Assembly: GCF_002812705.1 (NCBI RefSeq)
Contig: NZ_CP025030.1
Span: 4,278,001-4,342,000, forward strand
Direction: 5' to 3'
Source: Achromobacter spanius
Lineage (GTDB): Bacteria > Pseudomonadota > Gammaproteobacteria > Burkholderiales > Burkholderiaceae_B
Length of the DNA stretch: 64,000 nt
Below the pieces are notes generated by a model. It searched no databases. It was not told where the DNA came from and was given only the letters and a program-made list of their open reading frames with translations. Position numbers and translations under genes: made by a program. Below, one piece after another: positions 11,701-19,176 of the stretch. Position 1 is the first letter of the stretch. Every line of letters starts with the position of its first letter.

Positions 11701-13386
11701 CGGTCCTTGTCCTACGCCGATGAAATTCTGGCCGACACCGACGGCTGCGGTGTCGACGTCGTGCTGAATTCGCTGGCGGGCGAAGCCATCAACCGCAACC
11801 TGCGGGTGCTCAAGCCCTTTGGCCGCTTCCTGGAACTGGGCAAGCGCGACTTCTACGAGAACACCCGCATCGGCCTGCGCCCGTTCCGCAACAACATCAG
11901 CTACTTCGGCATCGATGCCGATCAACTGATGAACGAACGCCCCGACCTGACGCAACGCCTGTTCGCGCAGATGATGGCCTTGTTCCGCCAAGGCGTCCTG
12001 CATCCGCTGCCCTATTCCGTGTTTGATGCCAACGACATCATCGACGCCTTCCGCTACATGCAGCAGGCACGCCAGATCGGCAAGATCGTCATCACGTATC
12101 GCAACGGCATCCGCGACATCCACCCGCCGGCCGCCCCGCATCGTGCCGGCCTGACGCTGCCCGCCAACGCCACCTACCTGGTTACCGGCGGCCTGGGTGG
12201 CTTTGGCCTGCGCACCGCGCATTGGCTCGCCGACAAGGGCGCCCGCAACCTGGTCCTGATCAGCCGCGGCGGCCCCACCACCGACGCCGCGCAAGCCGCC
12301 ATCGCCGCCCTCCAGGCCCAAGGCGTGTGCGTGCATGCCGTCGCCTGCGACGTCACTGACCGCAAGGCGCTGGCCCGCCTGCTTGATGAAACGGCCACCA
12401 CGCTGCCACCGCTGAAAGGCGTCGTCCACGCTGCCGTTGTCATCGACGACGGCCTGGCCCGCAGCGCCACGCCCGAACAAATTGAACGCACGCTTGCCGC
12501 CAAGGTGCTGGGAGCACAACACCTGCATGACCTGACGCGCGCGAAGCCGCTGGACCTGTTCATCCTCTATTCGTCGGCCACCACCCTGTTCGGCAACCCC
12601 GGGCAAAGCAACTACGTGGCCGCCAACACCTGGCTGGAACGCCTGGCCGCGCAACGCCGTGCCGAAGGGCTGCCGGCCACCTGCATACGCTGGGGCGCCA
12701 TCGACGACGTCGGCTTCCTGGCACGCAACCCGAAGATCAAAGATGCCCTGCAAGGCCGCATGGGCGGCGGCGCGCTGGCGTCCCAGGTCGCCCTGGATGC
12801 GCTGGAAGACATGCTGGTGGCCGACGTGTCCGGCCTCGGGGTGCTGGAACTGGACTGGCGCGCGCTCAGCCGCTTCCTGCCCACCGCCGGCCTGCCAAAG
12901 TTTTCGGACATTGCCCGCCGCGCTGGCGATGCCGGTGACGACGATGGCGGCGCCGACGACATCGCGCACATGATCGCCACCCTGGACGACGCCACGCTGC
13001 ACGAACGCTTCACCGACATGCTCAAGACAGAAATCGGTGAAATCCTGCGCGTATCGCCCGATAAGATCGAAGCCACCCGGTCCGTCTACGACATGGGCCT
13101 GGACTCGTTGATGGGCGTCGAGTTGGTCGTGGCCCTGGAGAACCGCTTCGGCATCCGCCTGCCCGTGATGGCGCTCAACGAAAGCCCCACGCCCGCCAAG
13201 CTGGCGCAACGCCTGGTGCTGCGGCTGCGCGACGAGCACAGCGACGCCCCAGGCGACGCTGTGGCCGCCAGCGTGCAGCAAGTGGTTGCCAGTCACGCCG
13301 CCGAGGTCAGCTCCGGCACCGTGTCCGACTTCGTCGACGAAATCAGGATGAACGGCAGTCTTCCCATGCAACGCATAATCCCGTAG
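5779..13386 (+). CDS. Highly reducing type I polyketide synthase of the capsule locus (WcbR-like)
   Basis: This 2535-residue single-module megasynthase has the order KS-AT-DH-degenerate MT-ER-KR-ACP. KS (1-425) has Cys172 in DTACSSS, His307 in HGTGT and His347. AT (about 530-830) has Ser621 in GHSVGE and a YAFH motif at 723-726. DH has His923 in HxxxGxxxxP and Asp1088. The methyltransferase region (about 1290-1560) lacks a normal SAM-binding loop (IIEVGQAAPLF near 1390). ER carries HGAAGGVG from 1929. KR carries TGGLGG from 2136, Ser2266 and Tyr2279. ACP carries Ser2443 in GLDSL. No thioesterase follows. A full reductive set predicts a saturated acyl chain built by iteration. Its position with an oxoamine synthase and kps genes resembles wcbR of Burkholderia capsule loci. 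Confidence 0.93.
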   Translation: MAKRVAVIGLSFRFPSTTTDNYWAALLDGRDLITQVAEDRWCRDAYLHPAKDHPGSSYTFAAGSIGDVSGFDADFFGISPREAAFMDPQQRLLLEMSWEAMEQAGVRPSSLRGSNCGVYIGIASSDYAYRLADDANAIDASMATGNTASIAANRLSYFFDLRGPSIAMDTACSSSLVAFHQACRAIVSGECSQALAGGISLHLHPYGFVTFSKASMLSPQGRCNVFDAAGDGYVRSEGGGVFLLKDHDLALADGDNILAIVAGSAVNTDGRKSGLTVPSADAQANLMRQAYQQAGISPSDIDYLEAHGTGTAVGDPIETRAIGVALAQQRGKDAPLPIGSVKSNLGHLEAASGVAGLVKAIHVLRHRVVPATIGIQRLNPKIEVREWNLDIVTQNRKLRPTGRLIVGVNSFGFGGANAHVILESPPLRDPSAESKMAKTAAIPVMISGKSPQALKAAARQMADALRHQPTRFLYDAAYQAAIRRDWHGERAVVFGTQCNAVADLLQQFADNAESTHEVVAGTALESARGPVMVYSGNGSQWANMGRRLLSDPVFAAAIDEVDALFSQYADFSLHKELAGENGDDRYQRTEIAQPALFALQVGITRMLAQRGVVPRAVIGHSVGEAAAAWACGAMSLADAVCLIFQRSRLQGQTKGLGSMTAVGLSGEEAQALIALHRLGGSVCVAAYNSHRGATVAGMPAALSVLETVLAEQTISFRRLDLDYAFHSPAMDGIEADVRSALARIRPRTSDVPFYSTVTGAILDGAALTADYWWRNVREPVRFEQAAKQLVAEGNNIFIEVGPHPLLRSYLNDTLKTADMHGRVLSTSTRGGDDAEKVWIAAGQVIVSGGQIDYSSLFPWEGPSVDLPTYPWQRERHWHPTTEESLGLLTRHVTHPLLGYAMPQHEYTWQNQLDTQSHPLLADHVVGGAVVFPGTGFAEIALAAVLHWQAGNYAEIEDLEIHAPLLLNASPSKLTRLLLDDADGRFRITAKDANSPSPWVKHASGRLLCEAGAARLTQDTLVLPCSVPDFTASMHEALTRSVGLDYGPAYRAVSHGWIEPGNSVLAVLKPDACLSAELSTTHLHPALLDCSFQLIIQLLRDDPAMGQGIAFVPARIGRLTLLANAGQPAAARVRLERRAPHSLTASFELYNAAGEQIAAVEQARFRSIRLRKPAFANLCFLDVVAIPRPLAPAGPNPFDHASLRTALADAVAACVDEGAHSRYALEVDPLLDSLCDGFALDALRQLAPDGKLLPQTLITELRRCAPDAARLLDHTISRLTSAGYAQVSAAGVLMPAQNDNQGTSLDIWNTLMRDYPDYTRIIHAIGRVGLHLPALLRGDVTLDEVCPVASTPALVTRTAIGPAGAQHLGAALCRAVDQAQAKRMAGQRVAIIEVGQAAPLFSSRICDTLDANVADYCYASDHTEVLEQVLRQQAGRQPNAHIEHIGQEGVTATPCYNLAIFHCEFDTLEAARAALRHARSSLRPDGVLILVGAHPAAWGDFVFGGRQNWWQASNNGQLLSTQQPAEFWRDELQSLGLHCDSPLAFSPSIETGAYLLTARLNEADNTNAAINVAMEPADWLILADRKPDALAHSLQAALTAAGHHVRLAAGVAPEALDDLLRHGTIGPTHHVVHLSGLAWADTQDTHQELLARQTHRCAMAAAAIQACERTQTGATLWLITANAAQDPLATTSLPRAMHTLNDAALWGYGRTLANEASNFRVRLVDIPLAQSTELVDALARELNAQDDEDEIILDGAGARYAPRLRHATYPKTVQRGPTGPQAVRLGFEFPGQLRNLRWESCAAPAPGDDELEVRIEATGLNFRDVMYALGLLSDEAIENGFAGPTLGLEFSGTVIHVGSRVDGYAIGDAVVGFGPASFGDRVLTKPTAISHIPEGFSFEAAATIPSTFFTVYYALHHLARLEEGEKILIHGAAGGVGIAAIQFAQWRGAEIYATAGSDEKRDLLRLLGVRHIYDSRSLSYADEILADTDGCGVDVVLNSLAGEAINRNLRVLKPFGRFLELGKRDFYENTRIGLRPFRNNISYFGIDADQLMNERPDLTQRLFAQMMALFRQGVLHPLPYSVFDANDIIDAFRYMQQARQIGKIVITYRNGIRDIHPPAAPHRAGLTLPANATYLVTGGLGGFGLRTAHWLADKGARNLVLISRGGPTTDAAQAAIAALQAQGVCVHAVACDVTDRKALARLLDETATTLPPLKGVVHAAVVIDDGLARSATPEQIERTLAAKVLGAQHLHDLTRAKPLDLFILYSSATTLFGNPGQSNYVAANTWLERLAAQRRAEGLPATCIRWGAIDDVGFLARNPKIKDALQGRMGGGALASQVALDALEDMLVADVSGLGVLELDWRALSRFLPTAGLPKFSDIARRAGDAGDDDGGADDIAHMIATLDDATLHERFTDMLKTEIGEILRVSPDKIEATRSVYDMGLDSLMGVELVVALENRFGIRLPVMALNESPTPAKLAQRLVLRLRDEHSDAPGDAVAASVQQVVASHAAEVSSGTVSDFVDEIRMNGSLPMQRIIP

Positions 13387-13406
13387 GCCAGCCTGAATTG
13401 AGCACC

Positions 13407-14738
13407 ATGAAAAAACTCCCTGGCCTTGCCGCTGGCATCAAGGACAAACTCATCCAGCAAGCCCTGGAACGCAAGCTGCGCCTGGCCGCCGCACACACGG
13501 GCCGGGCGCCCATGCGGCCCACCGAAAAGCAGGCGGAAATTCCAGAGGCGCACTACCGCTTCCATCTGCACCCAGGCTATCAGCAACTGCGCATCATCAA
13601 CGACGGCGCGCTAAGGCTTGGCATCAAGAATCCCTTCTTCAAGCTGCATGACGGCACGGCGGGAGCCCAAACCAGGATCAATGGCTTCGAGTACGTCAAC
13701 TACGCCAGCTATAACTATCTGAACCTGTCCGGAGACCCGATCGTGACGGCAGCTGCCAAGACCGCGATCGACCTGTACGGCACGTCGGTATCCGCAAGCC
13801 GCCTGGTATCGGGAGAACGACCCGTGCACCGCGAGCTGGAACAGGAGATTGCGGCGTTGTACGGCGTGGACGACGCCATCTCATTCGTCAGCGGCCACGC
13901 TACCAATGTGTCGACGATCGGGCACCTCTTCGGTCCGCGCGACGTGGTGCTGCACGACGAACTGATCCACAACAGCGTGCTGCAAGGCATCCAGCTATCA
14001 GGCGCCCGCCGTCTGCCCTTTCCTCACAACGACTGGCAAGCGTTGGACGCCAGTCTGAGCGAACTGCGCAGCCAGTTCGAACGCGTCCTGATCGTGCTGG
14101 AAGGTATTTACAGCATGGACGGCGACTTCCCGGATTTGCCCCGCTTCATTGAAATCAAACAGAGGCACCGTGCCTTCCTGATGGTCGATGAAGCGCACTC
14201 GCTGGGCGTGATGGGTGCGCGGGGCTATGGCATCCGTGAGCACTTTGGCGTGGATGGAAAAGACGTGGATATCTGGATGGGCACGCTAAGCAAAACGCTG
14301 GCGGGCTGCGGCGGGTATATCGCCGGGGAAACCGCCTTGATTGACCACTTGAAGTTCCTCGCGCCGGGCTTTTTGTATAGCGTGGGCATGCCGCCCAGCG
14401 TCGCGGCGGCGTCGCTGGCGGCCTTGCGGCGGATGAAAGAACTGCCCGAAAGAGTGCGGGCGTTGCAGGCCAGGGGAAGGTTCTTTCTAGAGCAGGCAAA
14501 GGCGGCTGGAATTGATACGGGCACAAGCGCCGGCCTGGCCGTCGTGCCCGCGATCATGGGCGGCTCAGTGAAAGCCACTCGGGTGTCAGCGGCCTTGTTC
14601 AGGCACGGTATCAATGTGCAGCCGATTCTGTACCCAGCCGTGCCGGAGAAGTCAGCAAGATTGAGGTTCTTTATCTCTTGCATGCATACGGAAGAGCAAA
14701 TCGGAACCACCGTGAAGATTCTGGGCGAGTCGGCGTGA
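13407..14738 (+). CDS. PLP-dependent alpha-oxoamine synthase (AONS/SPT family, WcbT-like)
   Basis: This is a pyridoxal-phosphate enzyme that condenses an acyl thioester with an amino acid, losing CO2 to give an alpha-amino ketone. Family marks are SYNYLNLSGDP near residue 97, HDELIHNS, VDEAHSLGVMG (about 255) and the PLP lysine Lys296 in GTLSKTLAGCGGY. At 443 residues it is longer than BioF (about 390) because of an extra N-terminal segment. ATG 13407 is chosen; an upstream in-frame TTG at 13398 is possible. It starts 20 bases after the PKS. No bio genes are nearby, so a biotin role is unlikely; release of the PKS acyl chain from its ACP is the inferred job. Confidence 0.85.
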   Translation: MKKLPGLAAGIKDKLIQQALERKLRLAAAHTGRAPMRPTEKQAEIPEAHYRFHLHPGYQQLRIINDGALRLGIKNPFFKLHDGTAGAQTRINGFEYVNYASYNYLNLSGDPIVTAAAKTAIDLYGTSVSASRLVSGERPVHRELEQEIAALYGVDDAISFVSGHATNVSTIGHLFGPRDVVLHDELIHNSVLQGIQLSGARRLPFPHNDWQALDASLSELRSQFERVLIVLEGIYSMDGDFPDLPRFIEIKQRHRAFLMVDEAHSLGVMGARGYGIREHFGVDGKDVDIWMGTLSKTLAGCGGYIAGETALIDHLKFLAPGFLYSVGMPPSVAAASLAALRRMKELPERVRALQARGRFFLEQAKAAGIDTGTSAGLAVVPAIMGGSVKATRVSAALFRHGINVQPILYPAVPEKSARLRFFISCMHTEEQIGTTVKILGESA

Positions 14739-14804
14739 TGCCTGTCAATGCCTCGCTCTTGAGCAAGGGGTGCGAATTTTTGATGGAACTGGAACAACGA
14801 GGCC

Positions 14805-15764
14805 ATGGACTATCTTGACACGGCGCGTGGCGTAATCGCCACCGAGATCGAAACGCTGCAGCAAATGAGCAATCGCTTGAATGGCGATTTCGAGAAAGCA
14901 GTCGACACCATCCTCAATACGCAAGGTCGCGTCGTTGTCGTTGGCATGGGGAAGTCCGGCATCGTTGGAAAGAAGATAGCCGCTACGCTGGCGTCGACGG
15001 GCACGCCGTCATTCTCCGTGCATCCGGGCGAGGCCTTCCACGGGGACCTGGGAATGATCCGGCCCATCGATGTGGCGCTCATGATTTCCAATAGCGGCGA
15101 AACGGAAGAACTCATTCGCCTTCTGCCCTTTCTGCAGTATCAAGAGAATCTCGTTATTGCCATGACGGGCAAGACCACCTCAACGTTGGCACGCAATGCC
15201 AACGTCACGCTCGACATCTCGGCGCCACACGAGGCATGCAACCACAATCTGGCGCCCACAAGTTCCACCACCGCCACCATCGCAATGGGGGATGCCTTGG
15301 CGGTGGTGCTGTCCACCGCGCGAGGATTCCAACCTGAAGACTTCGCCCGCTTCCACCCTGGAGGCAGCCTGGGCCGCAAGCTGCTCACGCGCATCTCGGA
15401 CGTGATGCGGTCGCGCGCACTGCCGTTCTGCGACCATGGCTCGAGCTTTCGCGAAGTCATCCAGGTCATTACGCGCGGGCGCTTGGGGCTGGCCATCGTG
15501 ATGGATCGCGACAAGCTGTGCGGCGTCATTACTGACGGGGATCTCCGCCGCGCGTTTGAAAGCGAGAGCGCAAGTTCCACCTTTACCGCGGCGGACATCA
15601 TGACGAAGACGCCCAAGACGATCAAGCAATCGGAGCGGCTCGTTGCCGCCGAGGAATTGATGCGGGAGGAGAAAATCAAGGAACTCATCGTTGTTGACGA
15701 CGACGAGCGAGTCGCTGGCGTCTTGCAGATTTTTGACGTGGACCCGGCGGAATCCGGTCAGTAA
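14805..15764 (+). CDS. kpsF: D-arabinose 5-phosphate isomerase KpsF
   Basis: This enzyme interconverts ribulose 5-phosphate and arabinose 5-phosphate, the precursor of Kdo. The 319 residues hold a SIS sugar-isomerase domain (about 30-170, with VVVGMGKSGIVGKKIAATLASTG split over 44-66, and SNSGETEE) and two CBS domains (about 205-312). Length matches KdsD/KpsF (about 325). It lies 66 bases after the oxoamine synthase and 6 bases before kpsC, so it is probably a capsule-dedicated isomerase supplying Kdo for the beta-Kdo linker. No CMP-Kdo synthetase (kpsU) accompanies it, so the housekeeping KdsB must serve. Confidence 0.9.
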   Translation: MDYLDTARGVIATEIETLQQMSNRLNGDFEKAVDTILNTQGRVVVVGMGKSGIVGKKIAATLASTGTPSFSVHPGEAFHGDLGMIRPIDVALMISNSGETEELIRLLPFLQYQENLVIAMTGKTTSTLARNANVTLDISAPHEACNHNLAPTSSTTATIAMGDALAVVLSTARGFQPEDFARFHPGGSLGRKLLTRISDVMRSRALPFCDHGSSFREVIQVITRGRLGLAIVMDRDKLCGVITDGDLRRAFESESASSTFTAADIMTKTPKTIKQSERLVAAEELMREEKIKELIVVDDDERVAGVLQIFDVDPAESGQ

Positions 15765-15770
15765 TCCACG

Positions 15771-17849
15771 TTGCCAGACACTGTGACACTCGGAACCTTC
15801 TCCCGCGCCATTGCGGAACTCCCAGGGCTGGCTGCCATGTTGGACGAGCCCGTTGTGCATGTGGGATCAGCCAGTCAGATCGCAAAAAAATCGCTGCGAG
15901 CGATTGTGGGATGGGGGTTCCGGCCGTCCACAAATGGGCCCCGCGCACTGGCCAAAAAACACGGGCTTGCGTTCATCGGGCTGGAAGACGGCTTCCTGAG
16001 ATCTTATGGGACCGGACGAAACTACCCCACGCTCGCCGTCGTGGTCGACAAACGAGGCATTTATTACGCCGCCGGGCAAGCCTCTGCACTGGAAACGCTT
16101 CTGGCATCCAACAAGGATCTGCTTTCGGGAGTGGGCGCCTCTTATGCGCAAGCACGCCGACGCATCGCGGAGGAAGGGCTAAGCAAGTACAACCTGGCGC
16201 CGGACCTGGCCGCCGCCTCCTTCTTGCGTGGCGGCCCGCGAGTGCTGATCGTGGATCAGACAGTGGGCGATGCGAGCGTGCAGCATGGCCTGGCCAGCGC
16301 CGCATCCTTTACCAGGATGCTGGCCGCTGCCCGGCGGGAAAATCCCGGCGCAACGGTCTACATCAAAACGCATCCGGAGGTCAGCCGAGGCGACAAGCGT
16401 GGATACCTGTCCCACGTTGCTGACGACGCCCGCACGGTCATGCTTCGCGAGCCGGCGAGCCCAACGAGCATTCTGCGCCATATGGACCGCGTATACGTCG
16501 TGACGTCGCACATGGGCTTCGAAGCTCTGCTCCACGGCGTCCCGGTCGTGTGCTTTGGTGTGCCCTGGTATGCGGGCTGGGGGTGTACCGATGATCGTAT
16601 CGGCTGTGCACGACGCCAGCGCGCAAGGTCGGTTGATGAACTGTTTTCAGCCGCCTATCTTCACTACACACGATATCTGAACCCGCAAACCCACGAGCGC
16701 GGCACGATTTTCGATGTCATCGACTGGCTCGCTCTTCAGCGCCGAGCGCATCAAGGCATCTCGGGCAGGACCATCGCCGTCGGCTTTCGGCGCTGGAAAG
16801 CGGAAAACGTGAAGTCCTTTTTAGGGCACCCGAACCGCTCCGTGCATTTTGTGCCACATGCCAAGGCAGCGGCCAAGCTGGCTCCGGCCCCTGCCGATCG
16901 CCTGGTCGTCTGGGGAGGGAATCCCTCCGATGCCGTGACGTCGCTGGCTCACCGCTCTGGCGCCTCGCTCGTGCGCATGGAAGATGGCTTCATCCGATCA
17001 GTGGGATTGGGCTCTGACTTCATACCGCCCCACTCCCTGGTTTTCGACAAGCAGGGTCTGTACTTCGATGCTCGACAGCCAAGCGACCTTGAGCAAATCC
17101 TGAATACGCGCGCCTTCACGGAAGAGGATCGGCATCGTGCCGGCGTTGTCCGAGACTTGATCGTTTCCAACAATCTGACGAAGTACAACGTTGAACCCGT
17201 TGCTAGCCCAGCGTGGCGTCAGCCCGGCAGGCAGGTGGTCCTGGTGCCGGGGCAAGTGGAGGACGACGCCTCAATCAAATATGGCTGCTCAACGGTTTGC
17301 GACAACCTGTCGCTACTCAGCGCCGCGAGGCAGGCACGCCCCAACGCTTTCGTCGTCTACAAGCCCCACCCCGATGTGATGGCCAGCAACCGGGTGGGCC
17401 GCATCCATCGCGAAGACGCCATGCAGTACGCCGACGTTATTGAAACCGATGTGTCGATCGTAAGTTGCATCGACGCCGCCGATGAACTCCACACCATGAC
17501 ATCGCTAAGCGGCTTCGATGCATTGTTGCGCGGCAAGCATGTCGTTGTCCACGGCCACCCGTTCTATGCGGGATGGGGCCTGACTGAAGACCGACAGCCA
17601 ATTTCCAGACGGGAACGCAGATTGACGTTGGATGAGCTGGTCGCCGGCGCGATGCTGCTTTATCCCGTGTACTGGGATTGGACATTGAATGGCTACACGA
17701 CCGGCGAAGGGGCAATCCGTCAACTCATCGCCAGGCGGGACCAACTTCTCTTGGAAAGCCGACTGCACGCATTGCGCAAGACCTATCTGCAGCGGCAACT
17801 GCACAAATTGCGCCTTTGGGCGAAAGCTGGCTTTCTGCTTACCCGCTGA
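15771..17849 (+). CDS. kpsC: Capsule beta-Kdo transferase KpsC
   Basis: This 692-residue protein is made of two related glycosyltransferase halves. Each half carries LEDGF-like and YAGWG motifs: GLEDGFLRSYGTG (about 66) and PWYAGWGCTDDR (about 263), then RMEDGFIRSVGLGSD (about 402) and PFYAGWGLTEDR (about 598). KpsC is known as a dual beta-Kdo transferase that extends the poly-Kdo linker between lipid and capsule chain. Length matches the family (about 675). The start is TTG 15771 with a weak ribosome-binding site; GTG 15783 is an alternative, and the first ATG at 15837 would remove conserved sequence. It is in an operon with kpsF and kpsS. Confidence 0.92.
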   Translation: MPDTVTLGTFSRAIAELPGLAAMLDEPVVHVGSASQIAKKSLRAIVGWGFRPSTNGPRALAKKHGLAFIGLEDGFLRSYGTGRNYPTLAVVVDKRGIYYAAGQASALETLLASNKDLLSGVGASYAQARRRIAEEGLSKYNLAPDLAAASFLRGGPRVLIVDQTVGDASVQHGLASAASFTRMLAAARRENPGATVYIKTHPEVSRGDKRGYLSHVADDARTVMLREPASPTSILRHMDRVYVVTSHMGFEALLHGVPVVCFGVPWYAGWGCTDDRIGCARRQRARSVDELFSAAYLHYTRYLNPQTHERGTIFDVIDWLALQRRAHQGISGRTIAVGFRRWKAENVKSFLGHPNRSVHFVPHAKAAAKLAPAPADRLVVWGGNPSDAVTSLAHRSGASLVRMEDGFIRSVGLGSDFIPPHSLVFDKQGLYFDARQPSDLEQILNTRAFTEEDRHRAGVVRDLIVSNNLTKYNVEPVASPAWRQPGRQVVLVPGQVEDDASIKYGCSTVCDNLSLLSAARQARPNAFVVYKPHPDVMASNRVGRIHREDAMQYADVIETDVSIVSCIDAADELHTMTSLSGFDALLRGKHVVVHGHPFYAGWGLTEDRQPISRRERRLTLDELVAGAMLLYPVYWDWTLNGYTTGEGAIRQLIARRDQLLLESRLHALRKTYLQRQLHKLRLWAKAGFLLTR

Positions 17850-17889
17850 ACTACCACCCTGGCCACTCCTCAAAAGGTCCGACTCTTCC

Positions 17890-19176
17890 GTGACAGGCAC
17901 GCACACCGCGCTTCCCGCCCCTCTTCCGGAGCAACGCTTCCTGTTCTTGCAAGGTGTATGTTCGCCATTTTTTCCGAGGTTGGCGGATGCCTTGCGTGCG
18001 CACGGGCATGAGGTGCACAAGGTCAATTTCACCGTGGGCGACCAAATGTACTGGAGGCGTGGCAACGCGACCTCTTATCACGGTCCAATGAAGCGCTTGC
18101 CAGAGTTCTATGCCACGCAATTTGCCCTGCATGGAACCACGGACATCGTCCTGTTCGGCGACTGCCGGCCTGTGCATCGCCCAGCTATACACCTGGCCCG
18201 AGCGCGCGGCATCCGCATACACGTCTTTGAGGAAGGATATTTCCGTCCGTTCTGGATCACACTTGAACAAGGCGGCGTCAATGGCCATTCCCGGCTTCCC
18301 CGGGATCCGGATTGGTACCGCGAGCAGGCCAAGACCGTGCCCCATTGCGACAACGTCGTGCCCTTCAAGGCGTCCTTCTGGAAGCGTGCCATTTATGACG
18401 TGGGCTATAACTTTTGGGCCGGTATCAATCCGCTGCTGCATCCAGGCGTCAAAAGCCATGTCCCCTATTCACCATTGACGGAGTACCTGGCTTACGTCCG
18501 CCGAGGCATTCGGATCAAGCGCTGCAAGATGCTCTCGCTGCGCACTGAACAGCGATTGATCGCCGAAGCGAAATGCTACCCGTACTTCTTGATGCCTCTT
18601 CAAATCGCGAATGACGCACAAATCATTCATCACTCGCCATTTGAAAATATGGCGGCGGCCTTGCAGAGCTCGTTGAAATCCTTTGCCAGGTACGCGCCAA
18701 GACATTGTCGATTTGTTGCCAAGGTCCATCCCCTGGACCCCGGTCTGGTGAACTATCGTTCCCTACTGTCGCGCTGGTCGCGTGAGCTGGGTGTTTTCGA
18801 CCGTGTGTACTACCTTGAAAGCGGCAATTTGCCAGCGCTTCTGACAGCGACCGCCGGCGTCGTGACAGTAAACAGTACCGTCGGCGGATCCGCCTTGATT
18901 CACGGCAAGCCCACGATTGCCCTGGGGGATGCCCTGTACAACCTTCCAGGACTGACCTGTCAGAAAGGGCTGGACCTGTTCTGGACCGAAAGTAAAAAGC
19001 CAGATTTGCACTTGTACAAGAGCTTCCGAAACGTCGTCATTGCGCGTACTCAAGTCAACGGCGGCTTCTATTCCAGCGATGGGATTCGTCTTGCCGTTGC
19101 CAACAGCCTGCCCCGTTTGCGCATGGTAGGGAAAGCGGGGGATTCCGGTCAGCCTTCGCGGATGCTCTTTAAATAG
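17890..19176 (+). CDS. kpsS: Capsule Kdo transferase KpsS
   Basis: KpsS adds the first beta-Kdo to the terminal phospholipid of group 2 capsules. The protein starts close to RFLFLQGVCSPFFPRLADAL and carries RGIRIHVFEEGYFRPFWITLE and VVTVNSTVGGSALIHGKP, both typical of the family. I use GTG 17890 (428 residues). The open frame reaches back to 17689, but that start would overlap kpsC by 161 bases and adds sequence that does not look like the family. The 3' end overlaps the convergent 1172-residue gene by 28 bases (19149-19176). In this locus the lipid acceptor may not be the usual lyso-phosphatidylglycerol. Confidence 0.87.
   Translation: MTGTHTALPAPLPEQRFLFLQGVCSPFFPRLADALRAHGHEVHKVNFTVGDQMYWRRGNATSYHGPMKRLPEFYATQFALHGTTDIVLFGDCRPVHRPAIHLARARGIRIHVFEEGYFRPFWITLEQGGVNGHSRLPRDPDWYREQAKTVPHCDNVVPFKASFWKRAIYDVGYNFWAGINPLLHPGVKSHVPYSPLTEYLAYVRRGIRIKRCKMLSLRTEQRLIAEAKCYPYFLMPLQIANDAQIIHHSPFENMAAALQSSLKSFARYAPRHCRFVAKVHPLDPGLVNYRSLLSRWSRELGVFDRVYYLESGNLPALLTATAGVVTVNSTVGGSALIHGKPTIALGDALYNLPGLTCQKGLDLFWTESKKPDLHLYKSFRNVVIARTQVNGGFYSSDGIRLAVANSLPRLRMVGKAGDSGQPSRMLFK

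Noticed and set aside
11644..13371. Long open frame of 575 codons on the minus strand opposite the PKS
   Set aside because: It mirrors the GC-rich codon pattern of the PKS ER/KR/ACP region, which has intact catalytic motifs; the antisense product is His/Gly/Gln-rich with no recognisable domain.
13407..14738. Biotin synthesis BioF assignment for the oxoamine synthase
   Set aside because: No other bio genes are present, the protein is longer than BioF, and it directly follows a PKS in a capsule operon.
17689..17889. Upstream extension of KpsS
   Set aside because: It would overlap kpsC by 161 bases and encodes sequence unlike the KpsS family; GTG 17890 is a better start.
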